Below are positions 27,240 to 36,679 of a stretch of DNA of 64,000 nucleotides, in pieces. Position numbers and translations under genes: made by a program. The stretch covers positions 186,001 to 250,000 of the forward strand of contig SEBV01000003.1 of assembly GCA_004172865.1 (NCBI GenBank), given 5' to 3'. The notes beneath the pieces were generated by a model. The model ran no database searches. It saw only the letters and a program-made list of their open reading frames with translations, and was not told the DNA's origin. This DNA is from Gammaproteobacteria bacterium (GTDB taxonomy: Bacteria; Pseudomonadota; Gammaproteobacteria; Pseudomonadales; Cellvibrionaceae). Numbering within the stretch: position 1 is the stretch's first letter; every line of letters begins with the position of its first letter.

Positions 27240-28088
27240 CTAGTAAAGCAACGTAAATAATTTGCGTTGAAACTCAATGGCGAGCGCATCACCCTTGCCC
27301 AGAGACGTCAAAATATCGGTAAATGTCTTCTTTACCGCGCCATCTGCAAAATTACGATTTTTGCGCAAAATACCGATAAACAATTCCAACGCCGGACGAT
27401 GCGCTAATTCTGCGTGGTATTGAATAGCAAGGTCATAGGCGAACTGCAAATTATCCGGCTCACGTGCATGAGCTGCTTCCAATGCAACTAATTCAGGGCT
27501 TTTGGCAGCTTGCTTTTTGAGTTCAATTTCCGCAAGAAGTTGTTGGTAGTGTGCATCTTGATCGGCAGCTTTTACGGTTGCTAAAATCGCTTCCGCATTG
27601 TCAATTCGATTCAATTCCAAATGACATTGCACCAGCAAATACGCAATTGCAGCATCGTGTTTAGATTCATCGTAAGCCTGGCGCAACAAAGGCAATGCCG
27701 AATTAAAATCGCCAGCCATGATAAAAGTTTGCGCATCAGTTACTAATTTTTCCCACAGTTTTGGCAAATACTTATCGAGTAACTCGCGCACTTCTTTTTC
27801 AGGTAAAGCGCCGGCGAAACCATCTATAGGCTGACCATCTTTCATTAACATAACGGTAGGCAAACTGCGAACACCGAATTGCGATGAAATCATATTCATT
27901 TCATCCGCATTTACTTTTGCTAGCAAGAAAGCTCCCGCATATTCGTTAGCGAGTTTTTCCAAAATCGGCATCAGCGTTTTACACGGCGCGCACCAGTCCG
28001 CCCAAAAATCAATTAACACCGGGCGATTGAATGATTCATCCACCAAATACTGTTTGGCGTTTTCAAGATTAATTTCAATGACATTCAT
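27240..28088 (-). CDS. cnoX: Thioredoxin-like chaperedoxin CnoX (YbbN)
   Basis: Thioredoxin domain (residues 1-110) fused to a TPR-like tail. The redox motif is WADWCAPCKTLMP. It therefore has CxxC, unlike E. coli CnoX, whose SxxC motif lacks the first cysteine, so redox activity is plausible here. The tail has helical repeats (LLRQAYDESKHDAAIAYLL, LELNRIDNAEAIL). CnoX protects proteins from hypochlorite and passes clients to GroEL/DnaK. Length 282. Its ATG overlaps the stop of yaeQ (TAATG), so the two are probably co-translated. Confidence 0.92.
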   Translation of the reverse strand: MNVIEINLENAKQYLVDESFNRPVLIDFWADWCAPCKTLMPILEKLANEYAGAFLLAKVNADEMNMISSQFGVRSLPTVMLMKDGQPIDGFAGALPEKEVRELLDKYLPKLWEKLVTDAQTFIMAGDFNSALPLLRQAYDESKHDAAIAYLLVQCHLELNRIDNAEAILATVKAADQDAHYQQLLAEIELKKQAAKSPELVALEAAHAREPDNLQFAYDLAIQYHAELAHRPALELFIGILRKNRNFADGAVKKTFTDILTSLGKGDALAIEFQRKLFTLLY

Positions 28089-28639
28089 TACACCGACTCC
28101 ATCGTGAGTAACGTTACTGAAACATTTTCAGTGGCATTGGAAATGTAGGCAATATTTTCAGTAATCGTTACAGTGAGATTCATGGTTTTATCTGCAAGCG
28201 AGCTCAATGCTTGCAGTTCATCCGCCGTGAAATAATTGATGCTGACTTTAGGTAGCGAATTAATCGCCGCCGCATTGGTTTTCCACCACACATCCAATCC
28301 GCGACCATAACTAAATACTTTTACTGCTGTAGATTGGCTTGAACCTTTTTTCAAGCGATCTGGCGATGGCTGACCCACTTCTATCCATTCCAAAATAGTG
28401 CCGTTATCGTGCTTTAACCAAAGTTCTGGGTCTTCCGGCGACGACAGCCCGCGCGCGAAGGTTAAATTTTCCGCAGCGCGATAACAAAAGGCTAGAATGC
28501 GCACCATCATGCGCTCAATAGTTTCGGACGGGTGCAATGCGATGGTTAAGTTGTACTCGCCGTAGACATTGGTATCCATATTGGACAGCGTAAGATTTAA
28601 TTTATGAATAGTCGGCTTTTCTGCCACAATTTTTCTCAC
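28088..28639 (-). CDS. yaeQ: YaeQ family protein
   Basis: 183 residues matching E. coli YaeQ along its length: LHPSETIERMMVRILAF, LTFARGLSSPEDPELWL, WIEVGQPSPDRLKKGSSQS and LADKTMNLTVTITEN. YaeQ has a PD-(D/E)xK nuclease-like fold; its role is unresolved, despite an early claim of RfaH suppression. Start is GTG 28639; another in-frame GTG at 28627 is possible. The stop overlaps the cnoX start. It is divergent from the pseudouridine synthase gene with only 17 bases between start codons. Confidence 0.9.
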   Translation of the reverse strand: MRKIVAEKPTIHKLNLTLSNMDTNVYGEYNLTIALHPSETIERMMVRILAFCYRAAENLTFARGLSSPEDPELWLKHDNGTILEWIEVGQPSPDRLKKGSSQSTAVKVFSYGRGLDVWWKTNAAAINSLPKVSINYFTADELQALSSLADKTMNLTVTITENIAYISNATENVSVTLLTMESV

Positions 28640-28656
28640 TTACTAAAGTTATTACA

Positions 28657-29553
28657 ATGATTGATAAGTCTTTCGACGTACTGCAAAAAGAAGTACCACA
28701 AAAATTTGAATTTACGGTCACCAAACCTGAGCAAACCGCACTCGATTTGTTAGCAGAAGGTTCCGGGCTTTCAAAACAGCGCATTAAAGACGCCATGAAT
28801 AAAGGCTGCGTGTGGTGGACATTAAAAGGCAAAACTTTACGCTTGCGCCGCGCCACCAAAGTGCTCTTCAAAGGCTCAAAAATTCAATTTTTTTACGATG
28901 AACAAGTGCTCGCCCGTAAACCTGAAACCGCAGAATTAATTCACGATGCCGGTCTCTACAGCATTTGGTTCAAACCCGCAGGTATGCTCGCGCAGGGCTC
29001 CCAATGGGGCGACCACTGTAGCATTTTACGGTGGGTTGAAGTGAATGGCGAATCGCTCTACTCCGCTAACCGCGATATTTATAGTGCAAAACGAGAGTGT
29101 TTTTTAGTACACCGTTTGGATGCTGATGCTGCAGGTTTAATGATCATCGCTCACGATAGCCAACACGCCGCTAAACTATCTGTGCTGTTTCAGGGACGCG
29201 ATATCAAAAAATATTATCAGGCATGGGTCGTCGATGACTGTGAATTACCTGAAGCAGGCATGACCTTGAATTATGAGTTGGATGGCAAATCAGCCATCAC
29301 TCACATCAAGAGAATCGGCGTGGCAAATAACGCGACCTTGTTGGACGTACATATTGAAACCGGTCGCAAACACCAAATTCGTCGCCATCTAGCGAACATC
29401 GGCCATCCTATTGTGGGCGATAAAGTCTACGGCACCAAAGCGAAAGTCGGTTTGCAGTTGTTGGCCTATCGACTGGAATTTGTGTGCCCGGTGACACAGA
29501 GAAATTTAACTGTGGAACTGGATAAGGAATTACACTTCGCTATTCCCGCCTAA
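28657..29553 (+). CDS. RluA-family pseudouridine synthase
   Basis: 298 residues with an N-terminal S4-like part (GLSKQRIKDAMNKGCVWW) and the RluA catalytic domain. The catalytic motif is HRLDADAAGL, with the invariant Asp in place of the more usual HRLDxxTSG. IETGRKHQIRRHLANIGHPIVGD is the C-terminal family signature. It probably isomerises a uridine in rRNA or tRNA; the exact target is not readable. The Ala replacing Thr/Ser after the catalytic loop is a small departure. It ends at a strong terminator. Confidence 0.88.
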   Translation: MIDKSFDVLQKEVPQKFEFTVTKPEQTALDLLAEGSGLSKQRIKDAMNKGCVWWTLKGKTLRLRRATKVLFKGSKIQFFYDEQVLARKPETAELIHDAGLYSIWFKPAGMLAQGSQWGDHCSILRWVEVNGESLYSANRDIYSAKRECFLVHRLDADAAGLMIIAHDSQHAAKLSVLFQGRDIKKYYQAWVVDDCELPEAGMTLNYELDGKSAITHIKRIGVANNATLLDVHIETGRKHQIRRHLANIGHPIVGDKVYGTKAKVGLQLLAYRLEFVCPVTQRNLTVELDKELHFAIPA

Positions 29554-29572
29554 AAATTGATAAAAATCCACA

Positions 29573-29612
29573 AAAAAAGCCAACCCTGATTAACATCAGG
29601 GTTGGCTTTTTT
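29573..29612. terminator. Bidirectional terminator
   Basis: An 18-base perfect stem (AAAAAAGCCAACCCTGAT and its complement) with loop TAAC. Serves the pseudouridine synthase gene and the convergent EF-hand gene. Confidence 0.92.
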
Positions 29613-29653
29613 ATTACCAACGAACTCACCTACCCAATCACTTAGATAATCAA

Positions 29654-30571
29654 TTACGCCGACGCCGAAATCCCGGAAGACACACTACTGGAATCGTTAG
29701 CGGCGGTGGAGTTGCTACCGTAAGTTTTTACCAACTGCAAAATTTGCCGTGAAATCAGTTCGCTTAGCTCCGGTTTTTTAGCACTGGTCGAACTTGAATC
29801 ATCAGTTTTCGCTGAATCTTCTGTTGTTGCAAGTTGCGATAACAAATACTCAACCGCTTCTTTAGCACTTACTTTGCCATCACCATTGGTATCAGCTGGA
29901 TCAGTAGATGCCGTTGCAGTTGAATCATCTGACGTTGCGCTAGCCGCTCCCCCAGGTGGCGGTCCTGGCGGTGGCCCACCAGCACCTTGCGGTCCCCCCG
30001 CACCACCAGCGGCTTGCGCAGCATCGGTCCCCTGCTCTTGTCCCGATGCTTTCGCATAGGCCATGGCTTCATCGCGGTTAACTTTGCCGTCGCCATTACT
30101 ATCAGCTTCGGTAAAATTGTCGGCGATGTTGCTCATAAACGCTGAACGCTTGGAATCGGTCGAACTGATATCGGAAGACATCTGCACCAGTTGGTCTTTG
30201 GTAAAGCCCTCATCAACTGAATTGGCATCACCGCGACTGGCCCGCACTCGCATTGACGCCGCGAGGTTGTCTACTTTATCCATCACTGATTGCAGGGTAT
30301 CACTCAGCTCTGACTTGGTGATTTTGCCATCACCATCGGCGTCCATCGCGCTGAACATATCGTCGGCACTTGCCGATGAGCTGCCCGCTTTGGTGGCTGC
30401 CGACGTTAGAGCTGTCTGTAACTCACTTTTATCAAGAAAACCCTGATCTTTGGTATCCAACTGTTCAAATAATTTGTCTACCACTGACGAGGTTTGTGCC
30501 TTCTGGGTATTTTTAACACTGGCGTAACTCGCCAGCGTCGACATACCCGAAGTGCTGCTAATGCTACTCAT
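29654..30571 (-). CDS. EF-hand calcium-binding protein (XopAW-like)
   Basis: 305 residues, Ser/Thr/Ala/Asp rich, with four EF-hand loops: a degenerate DTKDQGFLDKSE (39-50) and three canonical ones, DADGDGKITKSE (77-88), DSNGDGKVNRDE (157-168) and DTNGDGKVSAKE (227-238). A Gly/Pro tract (188-209) separates the third and fourth. There is no signal peptide. The architecture resembles proteins annotated as XopAW-family calcium-binding, first described as a Xanthomonas effector, but homologues occur in bacteria without plant hosts. A strong AAGGAGG precedes the ATG. The upstream region has a hairpin and flagellar-type promoter motifs, so regulation with motility is possible. Confidence 0.85.
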   Translation of the reverse strand: MSSISSTSGMSTLASYASVKNTQKAQTSSVVDKLFEQLDTKDQGFLDKSELQTALTSAATKAGSSSASADDMFSAMDADGDGKITKSELSDTLQSVMDKVDNLAASMRVRASRGDANSVDEGFTKDQLVQMSSDISSTDSKRSAFMSNIADNFTEADSNGDGKVNRDEAMAYAKASGQEQGTDAAQAAGGAGGPQGAGGPPPGPPPGGAASATSDDSTATASTDPADTNGDGKVSAKEAVEYLLSQLATTEDSAKTDDSSSTSAKKPELSELISRQILQLVKTYGSNSTAANDSSSVSSGISASA

Positions 30572-30603
30572 AGCGCCCTCCTTACAGGTTGAAAATTATT
30601 AAA

Positions 30604-30631
30604 TTGCCGCTCCAATCTGAGCAAGCGGCAA
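30604..30631. repeat. Hairpin in the EF-hand gene leader
   Basis: TTGCCGCT / AGCGGCAA, perfect 8-base arms with a 12-base loop, 33-60 bases upstream of the start codon. No T-run, so probably a leader structure or binding site. Confidence 0.5.
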
Positions 30632-30673
30632 CTTAAAACAACCAACTAGATATTTAATTGGTATACCTGCAAA

Positions 30674-30709
30674 GCAAACTATCGGCCACGCCACCGCATT
30701 CTTCAAATC
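30674..30709 (-). promoter_or_regulatory. Candidate sigma-28 or sigma-54 promoter of the EF-hand gene
   Basis: On the minus strand GCCGATAG matches seven of eight bases of the sigma-28 -10 (GCCGATAA), with TGAAGAAT 11 bases upstream (five of eight of TAAAGTTT). The same bases also read TGGCCGATAGTTTGC, which has the sigma-54 GG-N10-GC spacing. The two readings exclude each other; neither is proven. Confidence 0.4.
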
Positions 30710-30966
30710 CAAAAGCATCTATTCACAGTCTTTGCAAACTACTTGAACACTGCTTGCACATTTGACGGCAAATTGGCGAAACCTTGGGGTTTTTAAGGTG
30801 TTTGTTGCGTTAGCGCACTTTTGGGATAGCAGTTACCTTACAATTTATTAAACGAAATTGACGCTTCAGCGCGGCAAGAAATTACCTTTGCGGATATTGT
30901 TTGCCGCTTTGAAAAATGAATACGCGACGATGACGTATAGCTATAGGCTTCCCCCCCTAAGTGCCC

Positions 30967-30972
30967 TATAAT
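30967..30972 (+). promoter_or_regulatory. -10 box of miaB
   Basis: Perfect TATAAT followed by GCGCGCC, 43 bases before the miaB ATG. No good -35 at 17 bases. The rest of the spacer (30710-30960) shows nothing else recognisable. Confidence 0.6.
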
Positions 30973-31014
30973 GCGCGCCTCTTTTTTGTATAGTTTTTAA
31001 GCAGGCAAGATTTA

Positions 31015-32415
31015 ATGTCCACTTTTGAAAATATGGTCGCGCCGATAATTTCTGGCGAAAAACCCACCAAAAAGCTTTACATCAAAACCCATGGCTGCCA
31101 GATGAATGAGTACGATTCATCGCGCATGCGTGATTTGCTGGGCGAATCCCACAATATGGTGGCGACTGAAAACCCGGAAGATGCCGACGTTATCCTTATT
31201 AATACTTGTTCAATCCGTGAAAAAGCCCAAGAGCGCTTATTTCATGAGTTGGGCCGCTGGAAACAATTAAAGAAGAAAAATCCGAATCTGGTAATTGGTG
31301 TAGGCGGCTGCGTAGCAAGTCAGGAAGGCGCTGCCATCGCCAAACGCGCACCTCATGTGGATTTGATTTTCGGTCCACAAACATTGCATCGCTTGCCTGA
31401 AATGATGGAAACCAAACGTGAAAGCGGCGCAGTGGTAGTGGACATCAGCTTCCCCGAAGTAGAAAAGTTTGATCGCCTGCCCCAACCCGACGCCGATGGC
31501 GTAAGCGCTTTCGTGTCTATCATGGAAGGCTGTTCCAAATACTGTACTTTCTGCGTTGTGCCTTACACGCGTGGCGAAGAAGTTAATCGCCCGGTTGCGG
31601 ATGTGTTAACCGAAATAGCCCATCTCGCTAAACAAGGCGTACGCGAAGTTAACTTGCTTGGTCAAAACGTGAACGCCTATCGCGGCGACAATGGCGATGG
31701 CACCGTAATGGATTTAGCGGAACTAATTACCTGCGTAGCTGCAATTGATGGCATTGACCGGATTCGCTTCACCACCTCGCATCCGGTTGAATTTACCGAT
31801 GCGCTGATTGACGTTTACAACGAAGTGCCCGAGTTAGTGAGTCACTTACATCTGCCCGTACAAAGCGGTTCCGACCGCGTTTTGATGGCGATGAAACGCG
31901 GCCACACGATTTTGGAATACAAATCCAAACTGCGCAAAATCAAGAAGAACCGCCCGAATATTAGCTTCTCGTCAGATTTTATTATTGGTTTTCCAGGTGA
32001 AACCGAGGCGGATTTTGAAGCGACTATGAAACTCATCCAGGAGATGGATTTCGATACGTCTTACAGTTTTGTCTACAGCCCACGCCCCGGCACTCCCGCC
32101 GCTGATTTGCCAGACAACACTGACGAAGAAACTAAGAAAATACGTTTAAAAATCCTGCAGGATCGCTTGATCCAACAGGCCATGGCGATCAGCCGCCGCA
32201 TGGTTGGCAACACCGAACGTATTCTGGTAACGGGTTATTCCAAAAAAGATCCCGGCCAACTCTCTGGTCGTACAGAAAATAATCGTGTGGTGAACTTCCG
32301 CGCGGATGACACTGATTTGATCGGAAAATTTGCAGACATCGTTATTGAAGAAGCTCTAACCAACTCATTGCGCGGAGTTTTGATCAGTTCAGAGCTGGAT
32401 GACGACTGGATTTAA
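31015..32415 (+). CDS. miaB: tRNA-2-methylthio-N6-isopentenyladenosine synthase MiaB
   Basis: Radical-SAM methylthiotransferase acting on i6A37 of tRNA. The N-terminal UPF0004 domain has its three cluster cysteines ([26 protein letters not shown]). The radical SAM motif is [16 protein letters not shown], and a TRAM domain closes the C-terminus. The 466 residues are standard (474 in E. coli). It begins a run with phoH, ybeY, corC and lnt in the same order as the E. coli ybe locus. Confidence 0.97.
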   Translation: MSTFENMVAPIISGEKPTKKLYIKTHGCQMNEYDSSRMRDLLGESHNMVATENPEDADVILINTCSIREKAQERLFHELGRWKQLKKKNPNLVIGVGGCVASQEGAAIAKRAPHVDLIFGPQTLHRLPEMMETKRESGAVVVDISFPEVEKFDRLPQPDADGVSAFVSIMEGCSKYCTFCVVPYTRGEEVNRPVADVLTEIAHLAKQGVREVNLLGQNVNAYRGDNGDGTVMDLAELITCVAAIDGIDRIRFTTSHPVEFTDALIDVYNEVPELVSHLHLPVQSGSDRVLMAMKRGHTILEYKSKLRKIKKNRPNISFSSDFIIGFPGETEADFEATMKLIQEMDFDTSYSFVYSPRPGTPAADLPDNTDEETKKIRLKILQDRLIQQAMAISRRMVGNTERILVTGYSKKDPGQLSGRTENNRVVNFRADDTDLIGKFADIVIEEALTNSLRGVLISSELDDDWI

Positions 32416-32434
32416 GATTTTTACGTAATTAAGC

Positions 32435-32459
32435 GGCGGCTAGCGCCTGTTTAGCCGCC
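32435..32459. other. Hairpin between miaB and phoH
   Basis: GGCGGCTA / TAGCCGCC with a 9-base loop, no T-run. Could stabilise the miaB 3' end or partly attenuate read-through into phoH. Confidence 0.45.
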
Positions 32460-32525
32460 ATTCAGACCGCTGGAACCAAGAGTTTCCATTTTTTTGCTTT
32501 ATCCGCTCATCGTTATGGTTTAGTC

Positions 32526-33653
32526 TTGGTCTATCCCCGTCACACGAGCTTATTGAACACTTTGAACACCCACACCACTAGTCCTGACCAAATTACCAAA
32601 CCTGTCCAGTTTACGCTGGAGCCCAATGATAGCCGTCGCCTTGCCAATCTCTCTGGCCTTCTCGGGCAGCATCTGCATCAAATTGAAAAACATTTTGCGA
32701 TTGAAATTCGCAGCCGTGGCAACGATTTCTCGTTAATAGGTCCATATCAAGCGACGATTACCGCTGCTGAACTTTTGCGACATCTTTACCGCGAAACCGC
32801 TACATCCGAACTAACTCCCGATGAAGTTCATCTTGCCTTGCAAACCTCAGGTATTGAAGCCCTTATGGAAAAACTGCACACGCCTTTTGATAATACTCTT
32901 GGTGATCGCGCCGATAAGGCCCGCGACATTGATCTCGATGCGACTGAATCAAACTCCGGCGTTACTTTGATTCGCACGAAAAAATGTACGATCAAACCGC
33001 GCGGCGCCAATCAGCTTGGTTACGTAAAAGCGGTACAAACCAACGATATCAATTTTGGTATTGGCCCTGCAGGAACAGGCAAAACCTATCTCGCGGTTGC
33101 ATGCGCTGTTGAAGCTTTACTGAAAGATCAAATAGAGCGTATTTTGTTAGTGCGCCCCGCTGTAGAAGCTGGTGAAAAACTTGGCTTTTTGCCGGGTGAT
33201 CTCGCACAAAAAGTTGACCCTTATTTACGTCCTTTGTACGACGCTTTATTTGAAATGCTCGGGTTTGAAACGGTAGGCAAATTAATGGAACGCGGCGTCA
33301 TTGAAGTTGCACCGCTCGCGTTTATGCGTGGCCGCACACTCAATAACTCGTTTGTTATTTTGGACGAAAGCCAAAACACCACGCGCGAACAAATGAAAAT
33401 GTTTTTAACGCGTATTGGTTTCGGCACCACCGCCATCATTACCGGCGACCCAACCCAAATCGATTTACCGCGTGGACAAGCTTCTGGCTTGCGTCACGCG
33501 ATTGATGTTCTGGAAAATATTCCCGGCATTAGTTTTACGCATTTCACCTCCAAAGATGTAGTGCGTCATCCAATCGTCATGCGCATCGTTGAAGCTTATG
33601 AAGCCTTTGAAAAAGCTAATCCAAATAATAATCCGAATAATCAGGCGAGCTAA
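32526..33653 (+). CDS. ybeZ: PhoH-like ATPase (YbeZ)
   Basis: P-loop ATPase of the PhoH family with an N-terminal KH-like region; it partners YbeY in RNA metabolism. [15 protein letters not shown] is Walker [10 protein letters not shown] is Walker B, and [13 protein letters not shown] is the PhoH signature. The start is uncertain because no ATG lies near the expected N-terminus. TTG 32526 (375 residues) and TTG 32553 are both possible, and neither has a clear Shine-Dalgarno. It is three bases from ybeY, indicating coupling. Confidence 0.93.
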   Translation: MVYPRHTSLLNTLNTHTTSPDQITKPVQFTLEPNDSRRLANLSGLLGQHLHQIEKHFAIEIRSRGNDFSLIGPYQATITAAELLRHLYRETATSELTPDEVHLALQTSGIEALMEKLHTPFDNTLGDRADKARDIDLDATESNSGVTLIRTKKCTIKPRGANQLGYVKAVQTNDINFGIGPAGTGKTYLAVACAVEALLKDQIERILLVRPAVEAGEKLGFLPGDLAQKVDPYLRPLYDALFEMLGFETVGKLMERGVIEVAPLAFMRGRTLNNSFVILDESQNTTREQMKMFLTRIGFGTTAIITGDPTQIDLPRGQASGLRHAIDVLENIPGISFTHFTSKDVVRHPIVMRIVEAYEAFEKANPNNNPNNQAS

Positions 33654-33655
33654 TC

Positions 33656-34138
33656 ATGTCGTACCGAATTGATGTTGAAGTGAACAGCTCCAGCACAAAA
33701 ATTCCAAGCATAGAAAATATAGAAGCCTGGATTACAGCCGCGCTACAAAGCGACGAACTTAATGAAGCGGAAGTCAGCGTCTATATTGTTGACGAAGCAG
33801 AGAGCCAGGAGTTGAATTCGCAATATCGCGGTAAAGATAAACCTACCAATGTTCTCTCTTTTCCAGCAGATATTCCCGATGAAGTTGGCGTTCCGCTGCT
33901 GGGTGATTTAGTTATTTGTGCTCCGGTTGTTGAGCGCGAAGCTAAAGAGCAAGGTAAAACACTGGAAGCTCATTGGGCGCACATGCTAGTGCACGGCACC
34001 TTGCATTTACTCGGTTACGATCACGTTGATGACGACGAAGCTGATGTGATGGAAGCCTTGGAAACTCGTTTGATTACGCAACTGGATTTTCCTGCGCCCT
34101 ACATCGAAATCACCGAACAACTAGAACATTCTCATTAA
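33656..34138 (+). CDS. ybeY: Endoribonuclease/rRNA maturation factor YbeY
   Basis: Zn-dependent RNase needed for 16S rRNA 3' end maturation and 70S quality control. The metal motif [11 protein letters not shown] is present, preceded by [11 protein letters not shown] and NVLSFPAD. 160 residues, standard. It starts three bases after phoH and is followed 52 bases later by corC. Confidence 0.96.
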   Translation: MSYRIDVEVNSSSTKIPSIENIEAWITAALQSDELNEAEVSVYIVDEAESQELNSQYRGKDKPTNVLSFPADIPDEVGVPLLGDLVICAPVVEREAKEQGKTLEAHWAHMLVHGTLHLLGYDHVDDDEADVMEALETRLITQLDFPAPYIEITEQLEHSH

Positions 34139-34190
34139 TCCCTATACTTAATTTTTTTAAGCTCAGATTTTTAAATCAGGTAAATCGAAA

Positions 34191-35036
34191 ATGTCGGAAG
34201 ACTACAGCAGCCACGCAGAAAAACACGAAAAGTCCTGGCTGGATAAATTATTACACGCCTTTAGCGATGAACCCAGATCGCGTGATGAATTATTGGAAAT
34301 CATCAAAGACGCTGCAGATAATAAATTGCTCGATCAAGATGCGCTAAGTATCATCGAAGGCGCGCTTGATGTTTCCTCACTGCAAGCCCGCGAAATCATG
34401 GTGCCGCGCTCGCAAATTATTGCGATTCGTTTAGATGATTCGCCACAAGATTTTCTACCGCAAGTTATTGAATCCGGTCACTCGCGTTTTCCCGTAATTG
34501 GCGAAAGCCTAGATGACATTAAAGGCATTTTGCTCGCAAAAGATTTACTTCCACTTGCCCTTAAGGGTACTGAAAATTTTAATCTCGAAAGTATTTTACG
34601 CGCGGCGAATATAGTTCCAGAAAGTAAACGCGTTAACGTCTTGCTTCGTGAGTTCCGCGAAAACCGCTACCACATGGCGTTGGTGATGGACGAGTACGGT
34701 GGCATTTCAGGTTTGTTAACGATTGAAGATATCCTTGAAGAAATCGTCGGTGAAATTGAAGATGAAACCGATGAAGAAGATAGCGATACTTACATCAAGC
34801 GCATGAGTGATACCGATTTTATTATTAAAGCACTCACACCTATCGAAGAATTTAACGAACACTTCAAGGCCGAATTTAGTGACGAAGATTTCGACACTAT
34901 CGGCGGCATTCTTATGCAAGAGTTTGGACACATTCCAAAACGCAATGAAGTTGCCGAGATTGAAAACTTCCAATTCCGCGTGCTTTATTCGGACAATCGC
35001 CAAATACATTTACTGCGCCTAACCATTCTAGATTAA
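34191..35036 (+). CDS. ybeX: CorC/YbeX family protein (CBS pair + CorC_HlyC)
   Basis: Cytosolic protein with two CBS domains (REIMVPRSQIIAIRLDD and following; MALVMDEYGGISGLLTIEDILEEIVG) and a C-terminal CorC_HlyC domain (DTIGGILMQEFGHIPK). Annotated as a Mg/Co efflux helper; in E. coli YbeX is also tied to ribosome maintenance, fitting its position after ybeY. 281 residues, no membrane segment. A weak hairpin (35057-35087) follows before lnt. Confidence 0.94.
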   Translation: MSEDYSSHAEKHEKSWLDKLLHAFSDEPRSRDELLEIIKDAADNKLLDQDALSIIEGALDVSSLQAREIMVPRSQIIAIRLDDSPQDFLPQVIESGHSRFPVIGESLDDIKGILLAKDLLPLALKGTENFNLESILRAANIVPESKRVNVLLREFRENRYHMALVMDEYGGISGLLTIEDILEEIVGEIEDETDEEDSDTYIKRMSDTDFIIKALTPIEEFNEHFKAEFSDEDFDTIGGILMQEFGHIPKRNEVAEIENFQFRVLYSDNRQIHLLRLTILD

Positions 35037-35123
35037 TAAAAATTTCAAAAAACTCTAAGTCGTCATGTCATTTAGGCATGACGATTTGTTTCAAATACAC
35101 TCCTGCATATCTCCACACAAAAT

Positions 35124-36644
35124 ATGAATCCATCCACGCTTGCGCAACGCCTAATCCAACTTCCAAATTGGGTTCAACTCATTATCGCCTTGCTTGCAGG
35201 TGGATTAGTTCCATTGAGCTTCGCACCCTTTAATATTTGGCCCTTGGGTATTTTTGGATTGAGTGTTTTTGCATTACTCATTAAAGAGCAACCGTTAAAA
35301 AAAGTTTTGTGGCGCACCTGGGTTTTCGGAATTGGTTTGTATGCGATTGGTGTTTCGTGGGTTTACGTCAGCATCAGTGGTTTTGGTGGGGCACCAGTTC
35401 CACTAGCGGTGTTTCTAGTCGCTGTTTTCGTCTTATCTATGGCATTTTTTTTCAGCCTTCCCTTTTATATATTTGCACGCTGGTTTAGTTACTATTCGTT
35501 AGGTTTATTAATCGCATTTCCCGCAAGCTGGTTGTTGAGTGAATGGCTACGCACCTGGTTACTAACGGGCTTTCCGTGGTTATTTATTGGTTACGCTGAT
35601 TTAACGAACTGGCTTTCTGGTTGGGCACCTGTTGTCGGCGTTATGGGTTTGAGTTTAATCAGCGCGGTCACGGCAGGCTTAATTGCACATATCATTTATC
35701 GCCCACAAAAATCACGCAGCGTTATTGCCGGCAGTGTCTTAGTGATTGCGTTTTGGGCAGCAGGTTTTACGCTGCAAAAAGTGGAGTGGACACAGGCCGA
35801 TACAACGCCAACTAGCATTGCAATTGTACAGCCCAATATTAATCAGGAAGATAAATGGCAATACGATTTTCGCGATGGCACTAACGATTTATTGCGAAAA
35901 AGCACTGAACCACTGTGGGGAACTAAAATTATTATTTGGCCGGAAGCCGCCGTCACTCAAATCTATAGCGAAGCCCTGCCGTTTCTAAATGAAATGAATC
36001 GCAAAGCGTCTGACAGCGAATCCGGTTTAATCACCGGCATTATTTTTGATGATCAGGAAAAAGATGTTTATTACAATTCAATCGCGACTTTTGGTAAGGC
36101 GATTGGTATTCATCACAAACGCCGCCTTGTGCCTTTTGGTGAATACGTGCCGATTGAAGCATTGCGCAATATCATTGAATTTTTTGATTTGCCGACATCG
36201 ATTATTAGCTTAGGACCAGAAGAACAACACGGTTTAAAAGTTGACGATATTTTAATAGCACCATCCGTTTGCTACGAGGTTGCGTTCCCGGATTTAATTG
36301 CAAAAAATGCAGTGGATTCGCAATTGTTACTATCAGTAAGTAATCTCGGTTGGTTTGGTGATTCATTGGGCCGTCATCAATTTATGCAAATGGCACAAAT
36401 GCGCGCGCTTGAAACCCAACATTATTACGCTTACAGCACCAACAATGGCCCAAGCGCAATCTTTGATCGCAAAGGCAAGGTAACCGCACAAACCAAAGCA
36501 TTTGAACAAACCACATTAACAAGCGAAATATTTGCCGTTAACGGCTCTACTCCATTTATGAAACTTGGTAGTTGGCCGGTAGTATTAATAAGCGTACTCG
36601 CTTTAGTACTGCTAGGAATTTTTGGCAAAAAAAATCCAGATTAA
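35124..36644 (+). CDS. lnt: Apolipoprotein N-acyltransferase Lnt
   Basis: Inner-membrane enzyme that adds the third acyl chain to lipoproteins. Six or so N-terminal membrane segments precede a nitrilase-like domain. The catalytic triad is visible as E in IIWPEAAV, K in HHKRRLVPFGEYVP and C in SVCYEVAFP. A C-terminal helix (VVLISVLALVLLGIFG) returns to the membrane. 506 residues. Its stop codon lies inside the terminator at 36629-36660. Confidence 0.96.
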   Translation: MNPSTLAQRLIQLPNWVQLIIALLAGGLVPLSFAPFNIWPLGIFGLSVFALLIKEQPLKKVLWRTWVFGIGLYAIGVSWVYVSISGFGGAPVPLAVFLVAVFVLSMAFFFSLPFYIFARWFSYYSLGLLIAFPASWLLSEWLRTWLLTGFPWLFIGYADLTNWLSGWAPVVGVMGLSLISAVTAGLIAHIIYRPQKSRSVIAGSVLVIAFWAAGFTLQKVEWTQADTTPTSIAIVQPNINQEDKWQYDFRDGTNDLLRKSTEPLWGTKIIIWPEAAVTQIYSEALPFLNEMNRKASDSESGLITGIIFDDQEKDVYYNSIATFGKAIGIHHKRRLVPFGEYVPIEALRNIIEFFDLPTSIISLGPEEQHGLKVDDILIAPSVCYEVAFPDLIAKNAVDSQLLLSVSNLGWFGDSLGRHQFMQMAQMRALETQHYYAYSTNNGPSAIFDRKGKVTAQTKAFEQTTLTSEIFAVNGSTPFMKLGSWPVVLISVLALVLLGIFGKKNPD

Positions 36645-36660
36645 AGAATCTGGATTTTTT
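36629..36660. terminator. Terminator overlapping the lnt stop codon
   Basis: AAAAAATCCAGATT / AATCTGGATTTTTT, 14-base stem, loop AAAG. The left arm codes for the last Lnt residues and the TAA is at the stem-loop junction. It can also serve the convergent gene at 36680. Confidence 0.88.
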
Positions 36661-36679
36661 AAAACGAATTTCTGTTCGC

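Noticed and set aside
35057-35087. Hairpin after corC as a terminator or relic of the GTCGTCAT repeat
   Set aside because: One mismatch, long loop and no T-run; too weak for either call.
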